DNA of 64,000 nucleotides from an uncultured Clostridia bacterium (GTDB lineage Bacteria; Bacillota; Clostridia; Oscillospirales; Acutalibacteraceae). The translations under genes were made by a program, and so were the position numbers. The stretch spans positions 1 to 64,000 of the forward strand of contig CAMVDB010000001.1 in NCBI GenBank assembly GCA_947166135.1. The letters are read 5' to 3'. This document shows, piece by piece, positions 1-8,272 of this stretch. The stretch's first letter is position 1, and the number at the start of each line of letters is the position of its first letter. Below the pieces are notes generated by a model. That model had not been told where the DNA came from, did no database searches, and worked only from the letters and a program-made list of their open reading frames with translations.

Positions 1-562
1 CAAGAACAAGGATCACTATATCAATAATACCAACGGCTTGAAATATGATAACGGAAATTCTGTCCAGAAGGATACTTATCACTTTGACGAACAGGGCAGG
101 ATGATCCTTCCGAACGGTATCAAGGGCGATTTCTACTATATTGAAGGCTCAAGAGTCCCGTCATATTACGGACTTGTCAAGGACAACGGCTATTTCTATT
201 ATGTTGCTGACAACGCGCGTATCATCAAGAACAAGGATCACTATATCAATAATACCAACGGCTTGAAATATGATAACGGATATCCTGTCCAGAAGGATAC
301 TTATCACTTTGATGAAAACGGCAGGATGGTCATTCCGAACGGTATCAAGGGCAATTTCTACTATATCGAAGGAGCGCGCGTCCCTTCGTATTACGGTTTG
401 GTCAAGGATGGCGACGATTACTACTACGTCGGCTCGAATGCACAGATCGTAAAGAATAAGAATCAGTACTTGACTACAACAAATAACCTAACGTTTCCGG
501 ACGGGACAGCTATTCCGCGTAAGACATATTGGTTCGATGAAAACGGAAAAATGATTTATTAA
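1..562 (+). repeat. 225-bp in-frame tandem repeats
   Basis: The sequence starting CAAGAACAAGGATCACTATA at position 1 recurs almost exactly at 226 and, more diverged, at 451. The period of 225 bases equals 75 codons and keeps the frame. Near identity of the first two copies at the DNA level points to recent duplication or gene conversion. Confidence 0.9.
2..562 (+). CDS. C-terminal part of an extracellular repeat protein (5' end outside window)
   Basis: The reading frame is open to the left edge, so the TTG at 38 offered by the ORF track is not a real start. What is visible is two full 75-residue repeats and a partial third, each rich in Tyr, Asn, Gly and Asp with motifs such as YYGLVKD, FYYIEG and YHFDENGRM. 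These resemble the aromatic, glycine-rich repeats of cell-wall or glucan binding modules in secreted Firmicutes proteins, but I cannot name a family. The protein ends with FDENGKMIY. A lipoprotein gene follows after 24 bases, so both probably act at the cell surface. Function of the missing N-terminal part is unknown. Confidence 0.7.
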   Translation, partial: KNKDHYINNTNGLKYDNGNSVQKDTYHFDEQGRMILPNGIKGDFYYIEGSRVPSYYGLVKDNGYFYYVADNARIIKNKDHYINNTNGLKYDNGYPVQKDTYHFDENGRMVIPNGIKGNFYYIEGARVPSYYGLVKDGDDYYYVGSNAQIVKNKNQYLTTTNNLTFPDGTAIPRKTYWFDENGKMIY

Positions 563-586
563 ATAGAAAAGGATGGATTCTGAAAA

Positions 587-1384
587 ATGATTTTGAAAAG
601 GATCTTGTGCTGTTTACTGGCGTGTCTGTTTATCGCAGCGTTCCTTGTCGGCTGTAATAAGGACGGAAAGAATGATAAGGGAGCTTCGTCGGATCAGACG
701 AGTGTCAGCGCAACGGAAGCACCGAAGGCAACTTTTGATATCGAAACGAAATATGGAACCCTGAAGTATCCTGAAATGTGGAAAGATAAGGTTAAGGTCG
801 CGATCGAAGATGGGGATGTGTATTCGGTTAAGTTTACATCGGACGATACGCCCCTGTTTGATTTGCTGTTCGGCGAAGGTGAAGGAGACATCATAGGCTC
901 CCTAACTACTAATGGCGAAACAACGGTTGTCCGTGTTAAGGCATATAATATTGAACCAAAGTCAAAGAATTTTGAAGAGAAGATCGCAATGCTTAATGAT
1001 GTGAACGTGGTCATCGAACACCTCGTTGAGGATTATGAGTTAAAGAGAGACGATGTTGGGGAATCAGCTTCCGACGAGGTGTTCGAGATCGAAACCTCCG
1101 TGACGACGCTGTATTATCCTTCCAAGTGGAAGGATGACGTTACCGTTGAGACAGATTCTGACGGCGCACGTTTTTCTTCAGGCGGGGTCAAGCTCTTTGA
1201 TCTGCTATTTAACAGCGCAGAGGGCGATCTTATCGGCAGTTTTGACGGTACGGATATCTCTGTCTTGTCCTATGAAATAAAGAAAAAAGCACTCACCGAC
1301 AGCGAATATACAAAGCTCATGGCGATGCAGGATGCGGTTAATGTGGTTATTGACCATTTACGAGAGAACGAAAAGTTTAAATGA
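587..1384 (+). CDS. Secreted lipoprotein with two internal repeats
   Basis: The first 23 residues are a lipoprotein signal peptide (MILKRILCC start, hydrophobic core, lipobox LVGC). The mature part has two homologous halves: one around residues 49-130 (FDIETKYGTLKYP, then WKDKV, then FDLLFGEGEGDIIGS) and one around residues 168-250 (FEIETSVTTLYYP, WKDDV, FDLLFNSAEGDLIGS). It is likely anchored to the outer face of the membrane. A GGATGG ribosome site precedes the ATG. No known family is recognised; the repeat suggests a duplicated small beta-rich domain. It lies between the repeat protein and the glycosyltransferases, possibly in one transcript. Confidence 0.75.
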   Translation: MILKRILCCLLACLFIAAFLVGCNKDGKNDKGASSDQTSVSATEAPKATFDIETKYGTLKYPEMWKDKVKVAIEDGDVYSVKFTSDDTPLFDLLFGEGEGDIIGSLTTNGETTVVRVKAYNIEPKSKNFEEKIAMLNDVNVVIEHLVEDYELKRDDVGESASDEVFEIETSVTTLYYPSKWKDDVTVETDSDGARFSSGGVKLFDLLFNSAEGDLIGSFDGTDISVLSYEIKKKALTDSEYTKLMAMQDAVNVVIDHLRENEKFK

Positions 1385-1410
1385 TAGATGATTACTGTTG
1401 TGAATGATCA

Positions 1411-2604
1411 ATGAAAGTTGTACAAATTAACATAACCGGCGGCAGCGGCAGCACAGGACAGATCTGCGTTGCCGTCAGTCGCTTGTTGACAGATCAGCAT
1501 ATTGAGAATATCATTTTTTACAGCCACGGAAGCTCAGATGTATCTGTCGCTGTTCGTTACCAAAAGCCGTATGACGTCAGATTCAATACCGTCAAAACGC
1601 GGCTGTGTGGCGACTGGGGATTTGAAGCGAGTTCTGCAACGCGTCGTTTAGTGAAGCGGATGAAGCAGTTTGAACCTGATATCGTTCAACTGCATAATCT
1701 GCACGGTCATAATATCAATCTTAAAATCCTGTTTGATTATCTCCGAAAGAGTAAGGTTAAGGTGTTTTGGACATTTCACGATTGTTGGGCGTTTACTGGG
1801 TATTGTATGCATTATGACATGATCGGCTGTCAGAAGTGGCAGACGGGCTGTAAAAACTGCCCTCAGCGCAGCAGATTCAGCTGGCTCTTTGACAGAAGCA
1901 GCACGCTTTATCGGCGGAAGAAGAAGCTCTTCTCCGAACTGGATATGACGATTATCACGCCGTCCTGTTGGATGGAGAGAGAGGTCAAAAAGTCATTTTT
2001 GAAGGATTATCCGACCAAGGTGATCCATAATGGCGTCGACACAGAGATCTTTCGCGCTGTCGCTTCTGACTTTCGGGAAAGGTATGACCTGAAGGAGAAG
2101 AAGGTCATCCTCGGCGTCGCGTTCGACTGGAGCAGCAGAAAGGGTCTGGACGTATTTGTACAGCTTGCCGAGCGATTACCTGACGATTTCCACATTGTGC
2201 TTGTCGGTACGAATGAAAGGGTAGAGGCGCAGCTCCCTGAGAATGTGATCTCAATCAGGAGAACACAAAACAAGAGCGAGCTATCGGCTGTATACACCGC
2301 TGCGGACGTATTTGTCAATCCGACTAGGGAAGAGGTACTTGGATTGACCAATTTGGAGGCTCTCGCGTGTGGTACGCCGGTCGTGACATTTGACACAGGA
2401 GGCAGTCCTGAGTGCATAAATGAAAGCTGCGGCATCGTCGTACCGAAGGACGACATAGACGATCTGATCAGGGCGCTGACATATATTTGTGAGGAGAGGC
2501 CCTTTACCGCGGAAGCTTGCAGAAAACGTGCCCGAAAATTTGAACAAGATAAACAATTTCGACAGTATCTGGATCTTTATACTGCCGTACAAAATTATGT
2601 ATGA
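1411..2604 (+). CDS. Glycosyltransferase, GT4 family
   Basis: A 397-residue protein with the two-domain GT-B plan. The C-terminal half carries NGVDTEIF, a GVAFDWSSRKG stretch and the donor-binding signature TREEVLGLTNLEALACGTPV with an EALACGTPVV core. The N-terminal half has FHDCWAFTGYC and a Cys-rich segment (CQKWQTGCKNCP) common in this branch of GT4 enzymes. It probably adds a sugar from a nucleotide-sugar donor to a lipid-linked polysaccharide intermediate at the cytoplasmic membrane. Its stop overlaps the next gene by four bases (ATGA), so the two are translationally coupled. The sugar specificity cannot be read from the sequence. Confidence 0.88.
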   Translation: MKVVQINITGGSGSTGQICVAVSRLLTDQHIENIIFYSHGSSDVSVAVRYQKPYDVRFNTVKTRLCGDWGFEASSATRRLVKRMKQFEPDIVQLHNLHGHNINLKILFDYLRKSKVKVFWTFHDCWAFTGYCMHYDMIGCQKWQTGCKNCPQRSRFSWLFDRSSTLYRRKKKLFSELDMTIITPSCWMEREVKKSFLKDYPTKVIHNGVDTEIFRAVASDFRERYDLKEKKVILGVAFDWSSRKGLDVFVQLAERLPDDFHIVLVGTNERVEAQLPENVISIRRTQNKSELSAVYTAADVFVNPTREEVLGLTNLEALACGTPVVTFDTGGSPECINESCGIVVPKDDIDDLIRALTYICEERPFTAEACRKRARKFEQDKQFRQYLDLYTAVQNYV

Positions 2605-3743
2605 ATAACAGGATTTTTTATCTGGGATACTATGATATCCCCCAATACGCGGAGGAAGAGAGAAACGCTCCGCCCGCGGCAGTAGCAAAAATGACGTATA
2701 TCGTTAACGCTCTGAACCGCATCGGATATAGGGTCGAGTTGGTTTCTCCTGCTGCTGCGCAGAATAAAAAAACAGCAAAGGGAAGAAGAATATCCTTAGA
2801 TCAGAATAATACGCTGAAGCTCTTTTATTCCTTCGGCGGGAAAAATAAGATATCGGCGCTCATCAGATTTTTGCTGTTGAAGCTATCATTTTTCTTTTAT
2901 TTATTGTTCAGAGTCGATTCATCCGATACTGTACTGATATATCATTCCGCTGAGTTTATCGGAACTGTTTCCCTTTTGAAAAGGGTAAAAAAATTCAGGC
3001 TCGTGCTGGAAGTGGAGGAGATCTACGCTGACGTTACCGGCAAGGAAAAGGTCAGAAGGAAAGAGTACGGTATCTTTGAGCAGGCGGATGCGTATGTCTT
3101 TTCCACGGAATTGCTGAGTGAAATAATCAATCCGGATCATCAAAAACCGGAAACGGTCGTGTACGGTTCCTATTTGATTCCCGGACGACAAGTTGGCGGG
3201 CGTTTTGACGACGGCAAGATCCATTGTGTATATGCCGGCACCTTTGATCCGAGGAAAGGCGTTTTGACCGCTGCGAATGCCGCACGGTATCTGCCAGAGA
3301 ATTACCATATCCATCTTATCGGCTTTGGGACGAAGGCTGAGGTTGAACAACTGAGGTCGACAGTTGAGGCGGTCAGCGCCGAGGCGCGCGCGACACTGAG
3401 TTACGACGGCTTGCTGTCCGGACGAGACTATACGGATTTCCTCGGCAAATGCGATATCGGATTATGCCCGCAGGCTCCGGAAGCCTCGTTTAACGAAACC
3501 TCATTTCCATCAAAAACCTTGTCGTATTTGACGAACGGATTGTGGGTTGTGTCTGTTACGATCAAGTCCCTGCAGCGCTCCGCACTTCACCCGTATTTGG
3601 TTTACTTTGATGAATGTACGCCTGAGTCGATCGCCAAAGCGATCCTGAGCGTTCCCCTTTCAGATGATCATTCGGCATGTGAAGCGATCAAAGAATTGGA
3701 TAAGTCGTTTTGCTTACAGTTAAAGCAAATTCTATCACGGTAA
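2601..3743 (+). CDS. Glycosyltransferase, GT4-like
   Basis: A 380-residue GT-B type protein coupled to the upstream glycosyltransferase by ATGA overlap. The C-terminal half has YAGTFDPRKGV, HLIGFGTKAEVEQL and a donor-site region GLCPQAPEASFNETSFPSKT, which fits divergent GT4 enzymes where the usual EALA block is replaced by FPSK. The N-terminal half contains a hydrophobic patch (LLLKLSFFFYLLF) that may contact the membrane. It likely performs another sugar transfer in the same polysaccharide pathway. The next gene runs the opposite way, with a shared terminator between. Confidence 0.75.
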   Translation: MNNRIFYLGYYDIPQYAEEERNAPPAAVAKMTYIVNALNRIGYRVELVSPAAAQNKKTAKGRRISLDQNNTLKLFYSFGGKNKISALIRFLLLKLSFFFYLLFRVDSSDTVLIYHSAEFIGTVSLLKRVKKFRLVLEVEEIYADVTGKEKVRRKEYGIFEQADAYVFSTELLSEIINPDHQKPETVVYGSYLIPGRQVGGRFDDGKIHCVYAGTFDPRKGVLTAANAARYLPENYHIHLIGFGTKAEVEQLRSTVEAVSAEARATLSYDGLLSGRDYTDFLGKCDIGLCPQAPEASFNETSFPSKTLSYLTNGLWVVSVTIKSLQRSALHPYLVYFDECTPESIAKAILSVPLSDDHSACEAIKELDKSFCLQLKQILSR

Positions 3744-3747
3744 ATGA

Positions 3748-3780
3748 AAAGCGACCGCAGGATAATCTGCGGTCGCTTTT
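3748..3780. terminator. Bidirectional intrinsic terminator
   Basis: A perfect stem (AAGCGACCGCAG / CTGCGGTCGCTT around GATAAT) with T-rich flanks on both strands lies between convergent genes and can stop both. Confidence 0.9.
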
Positions 3781-3804
3781 GACTTGTAATCCTCCGTTAC
3801 CAAT

Positions 3805-5328
3805 TCATGCTTCCTTATGCCACTTGAGCTTTTTTGCGGCGGTGGTGAGGAGAACTTGTCTGAAATCCCTGAAGAAGACGGCTTGAGAGCCGGCGAACAG
3901 AATCAGATTGATAACGACCAGTACGATACCGGCGACTGCAATCTGTAAATAATTCTGTATGGCGGGATGGATCAGATTGTATATGAGTTGGATGATCAGG
4001 AGATCGACGATACATACTGCGTATATCGCGATTGTTTTCATGCAAGAGCGGTGAAGAATACGCTTGTTGGAGTAAACAATCACGTCTACCGTTCGATATA
4101 GCAAAGCTACAACCGTACCCAGCAGAACGCCGTAGATTCCCAATTGCCATACTCCGAGGAGTGATACGGCAAGGTTAATGATCGTTTCTGCGACTGTCTG
4201 AGGCGTGGTAAGCTTGAAGTGACCGGCGTAGTTGATTGTCATCAGCATCGGTCTTCTCATAGCTGTCAGAATCGCGATCACACAGAACAGTAGCGGGAGC
4301 CAGACGTCCGTGTAGTTGATATCAGTTATCCCTCTTGTATAAACGCGCATGAACGGAAGATATAAACAATACGCGGTGGAGAACAACGCGAAGGATATAG
4401 CAGCGTATGCGGATTCAAAGATATCGATTCGCTTGATATAAAGCTGACGATTCACCTGAAAAAGTTGACCCAGCGCGAACTCCACCGAGTCGGAGATGAT
4501 ATTCAGTACGCTTTCCAGATGTGTGATAATCAGCTTATACAGTGAGTAAACGCTGACCACCCTCAGGTCGCAGATGACAGTCAGGATCAGAACGTCAGTG
4601 TTCTGAAAAACGATCTGTGCGATCTGGTGGATCAGGATGAAATTTTTCTGAGATATGGATTCGAAATCCGGATCGGTATTGACATCTAGCAGCTTGTAGT
4701 GCTTTTTGATATATAGGGGTATGAAAATCGCCTGTATCAAGCTGACAGCAAAGCTCGCGGCAAGGATGATTACGACGTTAAGACCCAGATAGATCAGAAC
4801 AACCTTAACGACTCCGGTCAGAATAGTTGTGATCGTCGTGAGGTTTGAGATAATATAGTTCTTTCCGTCCGCCCGCAGAAGGATCTTATATTTCCCCTGA
4901 AAGAAGAACATGACAACGTTGCCTATTCCGGTCAGAAAAACTACAGAAGCAACGACGAAGTAGTTGATAGAGCTGTGCGCCAGAAATGGGTAAATCAGGC
5001 TGAACGCCGTCAGTGTGATCAGGTACAGCGTACCGGTACGCTTGTAATAGATATTGGTTGCGCTCAGTGTCCGGCTGATTTGTCGGTAGTCGTTCTCGGC
5101 AATCGGCTTGTAAATCGCTTGCAGGGAGATGGAACCGATACCCGCTTCAAATAAACTGAAATATGCCAAAAACTGCTGAGCGGAGTTGATCAGACCGTTT
5201 GTTTCCGATCCGAACCCCGTGATGAAGAGCCTTGGCAGAAGGAGTCCGATTCCGATCGTGACAAGCTGACCGAAAGCCGCCCACAGCAGATTTTTCAGGG
5301 ATTTCTTTCGTGTAGATGATTTGTTCAT
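3805..5328 (-). CDS. Polysaccharide flippase, Wzx/MATE-like
   Basis: About 507 residues with roughly 12-14 hydrophobic segments, including ITIGIGLLLPRLFITGFG near the N-terminus, typical of the polysaccharide transport (PST/Wzx) branch of the MOP superfamily. It should flip lipid-linked repeat units across the membrane. The track starts at a TTG (5349), but the ATG at 5328 (MNKSSTRKK) has an ATAGGT sequence upstream and starts with a basic segment, so I prefer it. It is the last gene of a leftward operon and begins about 10 bases after the GT2 gene stops. Confidence 0.87.
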   Translation of the reverse strand: MNKSSTRKKSLKNLLWAAFGQLVTIGIGLLLPRLFITGFGSETNGLINSAQQFLAYFSLFEAGIGSISLQAIYKPIAENDYRQISRTLSATNIYYKRTGTLYLITLTAFSLIYPFLAHSSINYFVVASVVFLTGIGNVVMFFFQGKYKILLRADGKNYIISNLTTITTILTGVVKVVLIYLGLNVVIILAASFAVSLIQAIFIPLYIKKHYKLLDVNTDPDFESISQKNFILIHQIAQIVFQNTDVLILTVICDLRVVSVYSLYKLIITHLESVLNIISDSVEFALGQLFQVNRQLYIKRIDIFESAYAAISFALFSTAYCLYLPFMRVYTRGITDINYTDVWLPLLFCVIAILTAMRRPMLMTINYAGHFKLTTPQTVAETIINLAVSLLGVWQLGIYGVLLGTVVALLYRTVDVIVYSNKRILHRSCMKTIAIYAVCIVDLLIIQLIYNLIHPAIQNYLQIAVAGIVLVVINLILFAGSQAVFFRDFRQVLLTTAAKKLKWHKEA

Positions 5329-5338
5329 AATAGCATAC

Positions 5339-6346
5339 CTATTTTCCAAGATATCTGAAATATAGCAATAAACTCAGCGCGGTTGTGTTTTTATGAAGGA
5401 TCATTGACCTTCTCAGCTTCGACAAACCTCCTGATGTATGCACAGTTGTATACGTCAGCACTTCCTGTACCGCATCGGATTCGGAAAATTGACCGAGCAG
5501 CTTTTTCTTTTCTTTCAGAGATTTCTTACTGCGTGAAAAAATCTGAGTTATGAAATTCCAGATAACGGATTCCTGATACTGATAATATGACTCCAAATTT
5601 CCTCCATCCAGCACCTTCCTGAGCCACGCACTGGAGGCAAAGTAGTATTCATAAGCGGATAAAGCGTTTTCGTTGAATCGCTTCATCAGAGAGGGCGTTT
5701 CCGCCTGAACATAGTAGTAATCGGATCGTCCTGTCAACGCGACGGTTTTACAGTGCGAGAGATACTCCATCACAAACGAGCAATCCTCAAAGATCGAAAA
5801 GTCCTCGTTGCAGTGGATGCCGTACTGTCGAATGATCTGAGTCCGATATAACTTAGCCCAGATAGAATTGAAGAAATAATTGGCGTACAATTTCTTGAAC
5901 TCCTCATTGAGCGAGGCGTCAAGCGCGATCGTCCCGGAGATAATATCTTTGTTTTGACGTCGACCATCTGGATAGATGTATACCATGCCCGACGCTGCAA
6001 GATCGGCATCTGTATTCAGAATTGTATTCAGCAGCTTTTTCAGCATGTCTTTTTCGATATAGTCATCGCTGTCGATAAAAAGTATGAAGTCGCCCTTTGC
6101 CTTGGAAAGCCCGGCGTTGCGCGCAGAACTGACGCCGCCGTTCTCTTTGTGAACAACAGAGACACGGCGATCTGCATCGGCATAGAAATCACAAGCGTCC
6201 GCGTCCTCTTCGGTAGAGCCGTCGTTAACGAGGATTAACTCAAAATACGGATATGTCTGAGACAGAACGCTCTCTACACATTGTTTAAGGGCGGCTCCGG
6301 TATGATAAACTGGGATAATGATAGAAATTAAGCGATTCTTTTCCAT
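5339..6346 (-). CDS. Glycosyltransferase, GT2 family
   Basis: The start at 6346 (MEKNRLIS) is chosen because GGAGG lies just upstream; the ORF track start at 6388 adds 14 unlikely residues. The protein opens with the GT-A signature ISIIIPVYHTG, then LVNDGSTEED, KENGGVSSARNAGL and the DXD-type FIDSDDYIE, all in the first 105 residues. It therefore belongs to the GT2 transferases that build capsule or exopolysaccharide. The C-terminal part (about residues 190-335) is helical and likely helps acceptor or membrane contact. It is the middle gene of the leftward operon. Confidence 0.9.
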   Translation of the reverse strand: MEKNRLISIIIPVYHTGAALKQCVESVLSQTYPYFELILVNDGSTEEDADACDFYADADRRVSVVHKENGGVSSARNAGLSKAKGDFILFIDSDDYIEKDMLKKLLNTILNTDADLAASGMVYIYPDGRRQNKDIISGTIALDASLNEEFKKLYANYFFNSIWAKLYRTQIIRQYGIHCNEDFSIFEDCSFVMEYLSHCKTVALTGRSDYYYVQAETPSLMKRFNENALSAYEYYFASSAWLRKVLDGGNLESYYQYQESVIWNFITQIFSRSKKSLKEKKKLLGQFSESDAVQEVLTYTTVHTSGGLSKLRRSMILHKNTTALSLLLYFRYLGK

Positions 6347-6393
6347 TTTTCCTCCATGACAGACGGGAATATCGGCAGTTCGGAACAATTGAT

Positions 6394-7524
6394 TTATGAT
6401 TTGTTCTTTGTTTTTGCGTTTTTTAGTTCTTTCAATTCTTTCATAATCTCTTTTCGCCTGGTGAAAACGCCTTTGATCGGGCGTGTGAGTTTCATAAGCG
6501 GCGCCAAGCGGGGATGCCTTGAATAAAACGGACTGTTTTGCACTTTTCTTTCTGACGTTTTCAGCCTGCTTCTGATATAACCGAGCTTCGTAAGCCCGTT
6601 TGGACCACCGACCGCGTTGTTGACCTTATTATGGATGAACTGGCGACGGTTGCCAAATAAACCGGAGAAAATAAAATAATCCAGTTCTTCGCTTTCCTTT
6701 TGCGTCAGACTGCGGGGCGTCCACAGCTTTTGACTAAGGTTTTCGATCATTTGAGAGAACTCGGTTATACCCAAGCGTTGAAGTTCTTCTTCGATGTAGC
6801 AGCGATCCATCACGCTGTCATACTTTTTCAGATACAGGTAAATGTCGATCAGCGGTCTGATACCGATTCCGGCATTGATATAATGCTGGTAAATATGACC
6901 CAATAAATAGATGTACATATCCTCGACGCTCATTTCACAGAGATATCCTGCGTTAGATTTCAAATATGTTTTTTCAGAAAAATAGCGCCAAACCTGCGGA
7001 TCATAAATATCGTCAAACAAATCCCGGTGCATTTCAAACGTGAAGAAGGGTGCTTTTTGATATACATCATGATTTGTCTTGCCATATTGCTTTATGGTGT
7101 ATCCTCTACTGACCATGATATCCCGAACCTTTTCGGCGGCAGTCCTGTCAAAGAGGATATCTATATCAGACATTTCACGCATTCCAACCTGAGGATACAG
7201 CTTTTTCAGCAGAATACCCTTGAGCGGCATATAACGAATCTCGGCTTTCTCAAGGCTTGCGGAGATTGTTGCGATTTCTCTATCGAACAGCAGGGATTTT
7301 CTGATTGCTTTTGCGTATGCTTCCTTAAAATCTTCGTCCAATGATCCGCTTTTGTTTAAGGCTGCGGCAACTAAAGCGGTGACTTGGTGTTTGTTTGATA
7401 TGAAAAACAATTTACTTAAATTTGGCTCGACTGATCCCGATCCGGCTTCAGGAGTAAGCTTCAGAGCGAGAGCGATATGATCAATTATCCGATAGGTATA
7501 TTGGCGGTATTCATCGTGTGTCAT
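6394..7524 (-). CDS. Nucleotidyltransferase-fold protein (NTP_transf_5 type)
   Basis: 376 residues. The central motif YMPLKGILLKKLYP followed by REMSDIDILFD (residues about 98-127) matches the uncharacterised nucleotidyltransferase group often found in capsule and peptide-modification clusters; the D-x-D pair in SDIDILFD would bind metal. Its reaction is unknown, though genes of this type commonly sit in polysaccharide loci. The C-terminus is strongly basic (RRKEIMKELKELKNAKTKNK). It is the first gene of the leftward operon, downstream of a good promoter and a GGAG site about 11 bases from the ATG. Confidence 0.75.
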   Translation of the reverse strand: MTHDEYRQYTYRIIDHIALALKLTPEAGSGSVEPNLSKLFFISNKHQVTALVAAALNKSGSLDEDFKEAYAKAIRKSLLFDREIATISASLEKAEIRYMPLKGILLKKLYPQVGMREMSDIDILFDRTAAEKVRDIMVSRGYTIKQYGKTNHDVYQKAPFFTFEMHRDLFDDIYDPQVWRYFSEKTYLKSNAGYLCEMSVEDMYIYLLGHIYQHYINAGIGIRPLIDIYLYLKKYDSVMDRCYIEEELQRLGITEFSQMIENLSQKLWTPRSLTQKESEELDYFIFSGLFGNRRQFIHNKVNNAVGGPNGLTKLGYIRSRLKTSERKVQNSPFYSRHPRLAPLMKLTRPIKGVFTRRKEIMKELKELKNAKTKNKS

Positions 7525-7554
7525 ATGTCTCGCTACTCCTCATGGTTTTGTATT

Positions 7555-7583
7555 ATCATACTATAGAATGCGTAAAGTGTCAA
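7555..7583 (-). promoter_or_regulatory. Sigma-A type promoter for the leftward polysaccharide operon
   Basis: On the minus strand TTGACA and TATGAT are separated by 17 bases, with the first gene starting about 30 bases after the -10 box. Confidence 0.75.
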
Positions 7584-7726
7584 TAAATTAACAGCCATTC
7601 GAGCTTACGGAATATGGAGCAGTTGCATAAAACTATGCAACATTTTAACCTGAAGTATTATAGATGACAGGGTGATTTATGAGAGGCGTTTCACCGACTG
7701 TTAATAGAATGAGAAAGGAAGAAAAT

Positions 7727-8272
7727 ATGAGTATCAGGGATCAGATAACACGGATCAAAGATACGGTCGCCTTGCAGAACAACGCGATCAACGCCGCACG
7801 TACTCTTTTGGCAACAAAGACAACGGAAGTCGAGCCGCCTGTTGAGCGGAATGTGCGTAAGTGGGTCTATAACAATGCGGCGGATTCCGCCGCTGGCGTC
7901 AATTTCACGATTACGGAGAATGACGAATGGCTACGGGCGAATCGAAACGACAGCTCGCTGACGATTGTACTCGCACCGTTGTTCACAGTCGGTTCCATCG
8001 CATCGGCAATCGTCTTATACATCAGTTCCAACCGATATGTCACAGGGACGAATTATGGACGCGTCGTCCGAAACAGCAGTTCCGGATCGCTGTCATCGAG
8101 CTATGTGATCAAGCCGATCAATGACAGTACTGCGGTCGCCACGTTTCCGGGCTTTAAGGTCGATGCCGATGGAACGCTGACGTTCACATGTCGGGACGGA
8201 GGCGGTCAGATCGTTCTCCCCGCGGGAAAATGGCTGATCACAGCCGCTATTGAAGGAGGAGATAGTATATGA
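7727..8272 (+). CDS. Unrecognised small protein coupled to the SGNH hydrolase
   Basis: The ATG at 7727 (MSIRDQITRIKDT) follows AAAGGAAG and is preferred over the track start at 7679. About 181 residues: an amphipathic helical first 35 residues, then a Gly/Ser/Asn-rich beta-type region with NRYVTGTNYGRVVR and LPAGKWLITAAIEGG. It has no signal peptide. The look is that of phage tail or appendage proteins, but I recognise no family. Its stop overlaps the start of the SGNH gene (ATGA), so the two products probably work together. A phage or polysaccharide-locus origin are both possible. Confidence 0.6.
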   Translation: MSIRDQITRIKDTVALQNNAINAARTLLATKTTEVEPPVERNVRKWVYNNAADSAAGVNFTITENDEWLRANRNDSSLTIVLAPLFTVGSIASAIVLYISSNRYVTGTNYGRVVRNSSSGSLSSSYVIKPINDSTAVATFPGFKVDADGTLTFTCRDGGGQIVLPAGKWLITAAIEGGDSI

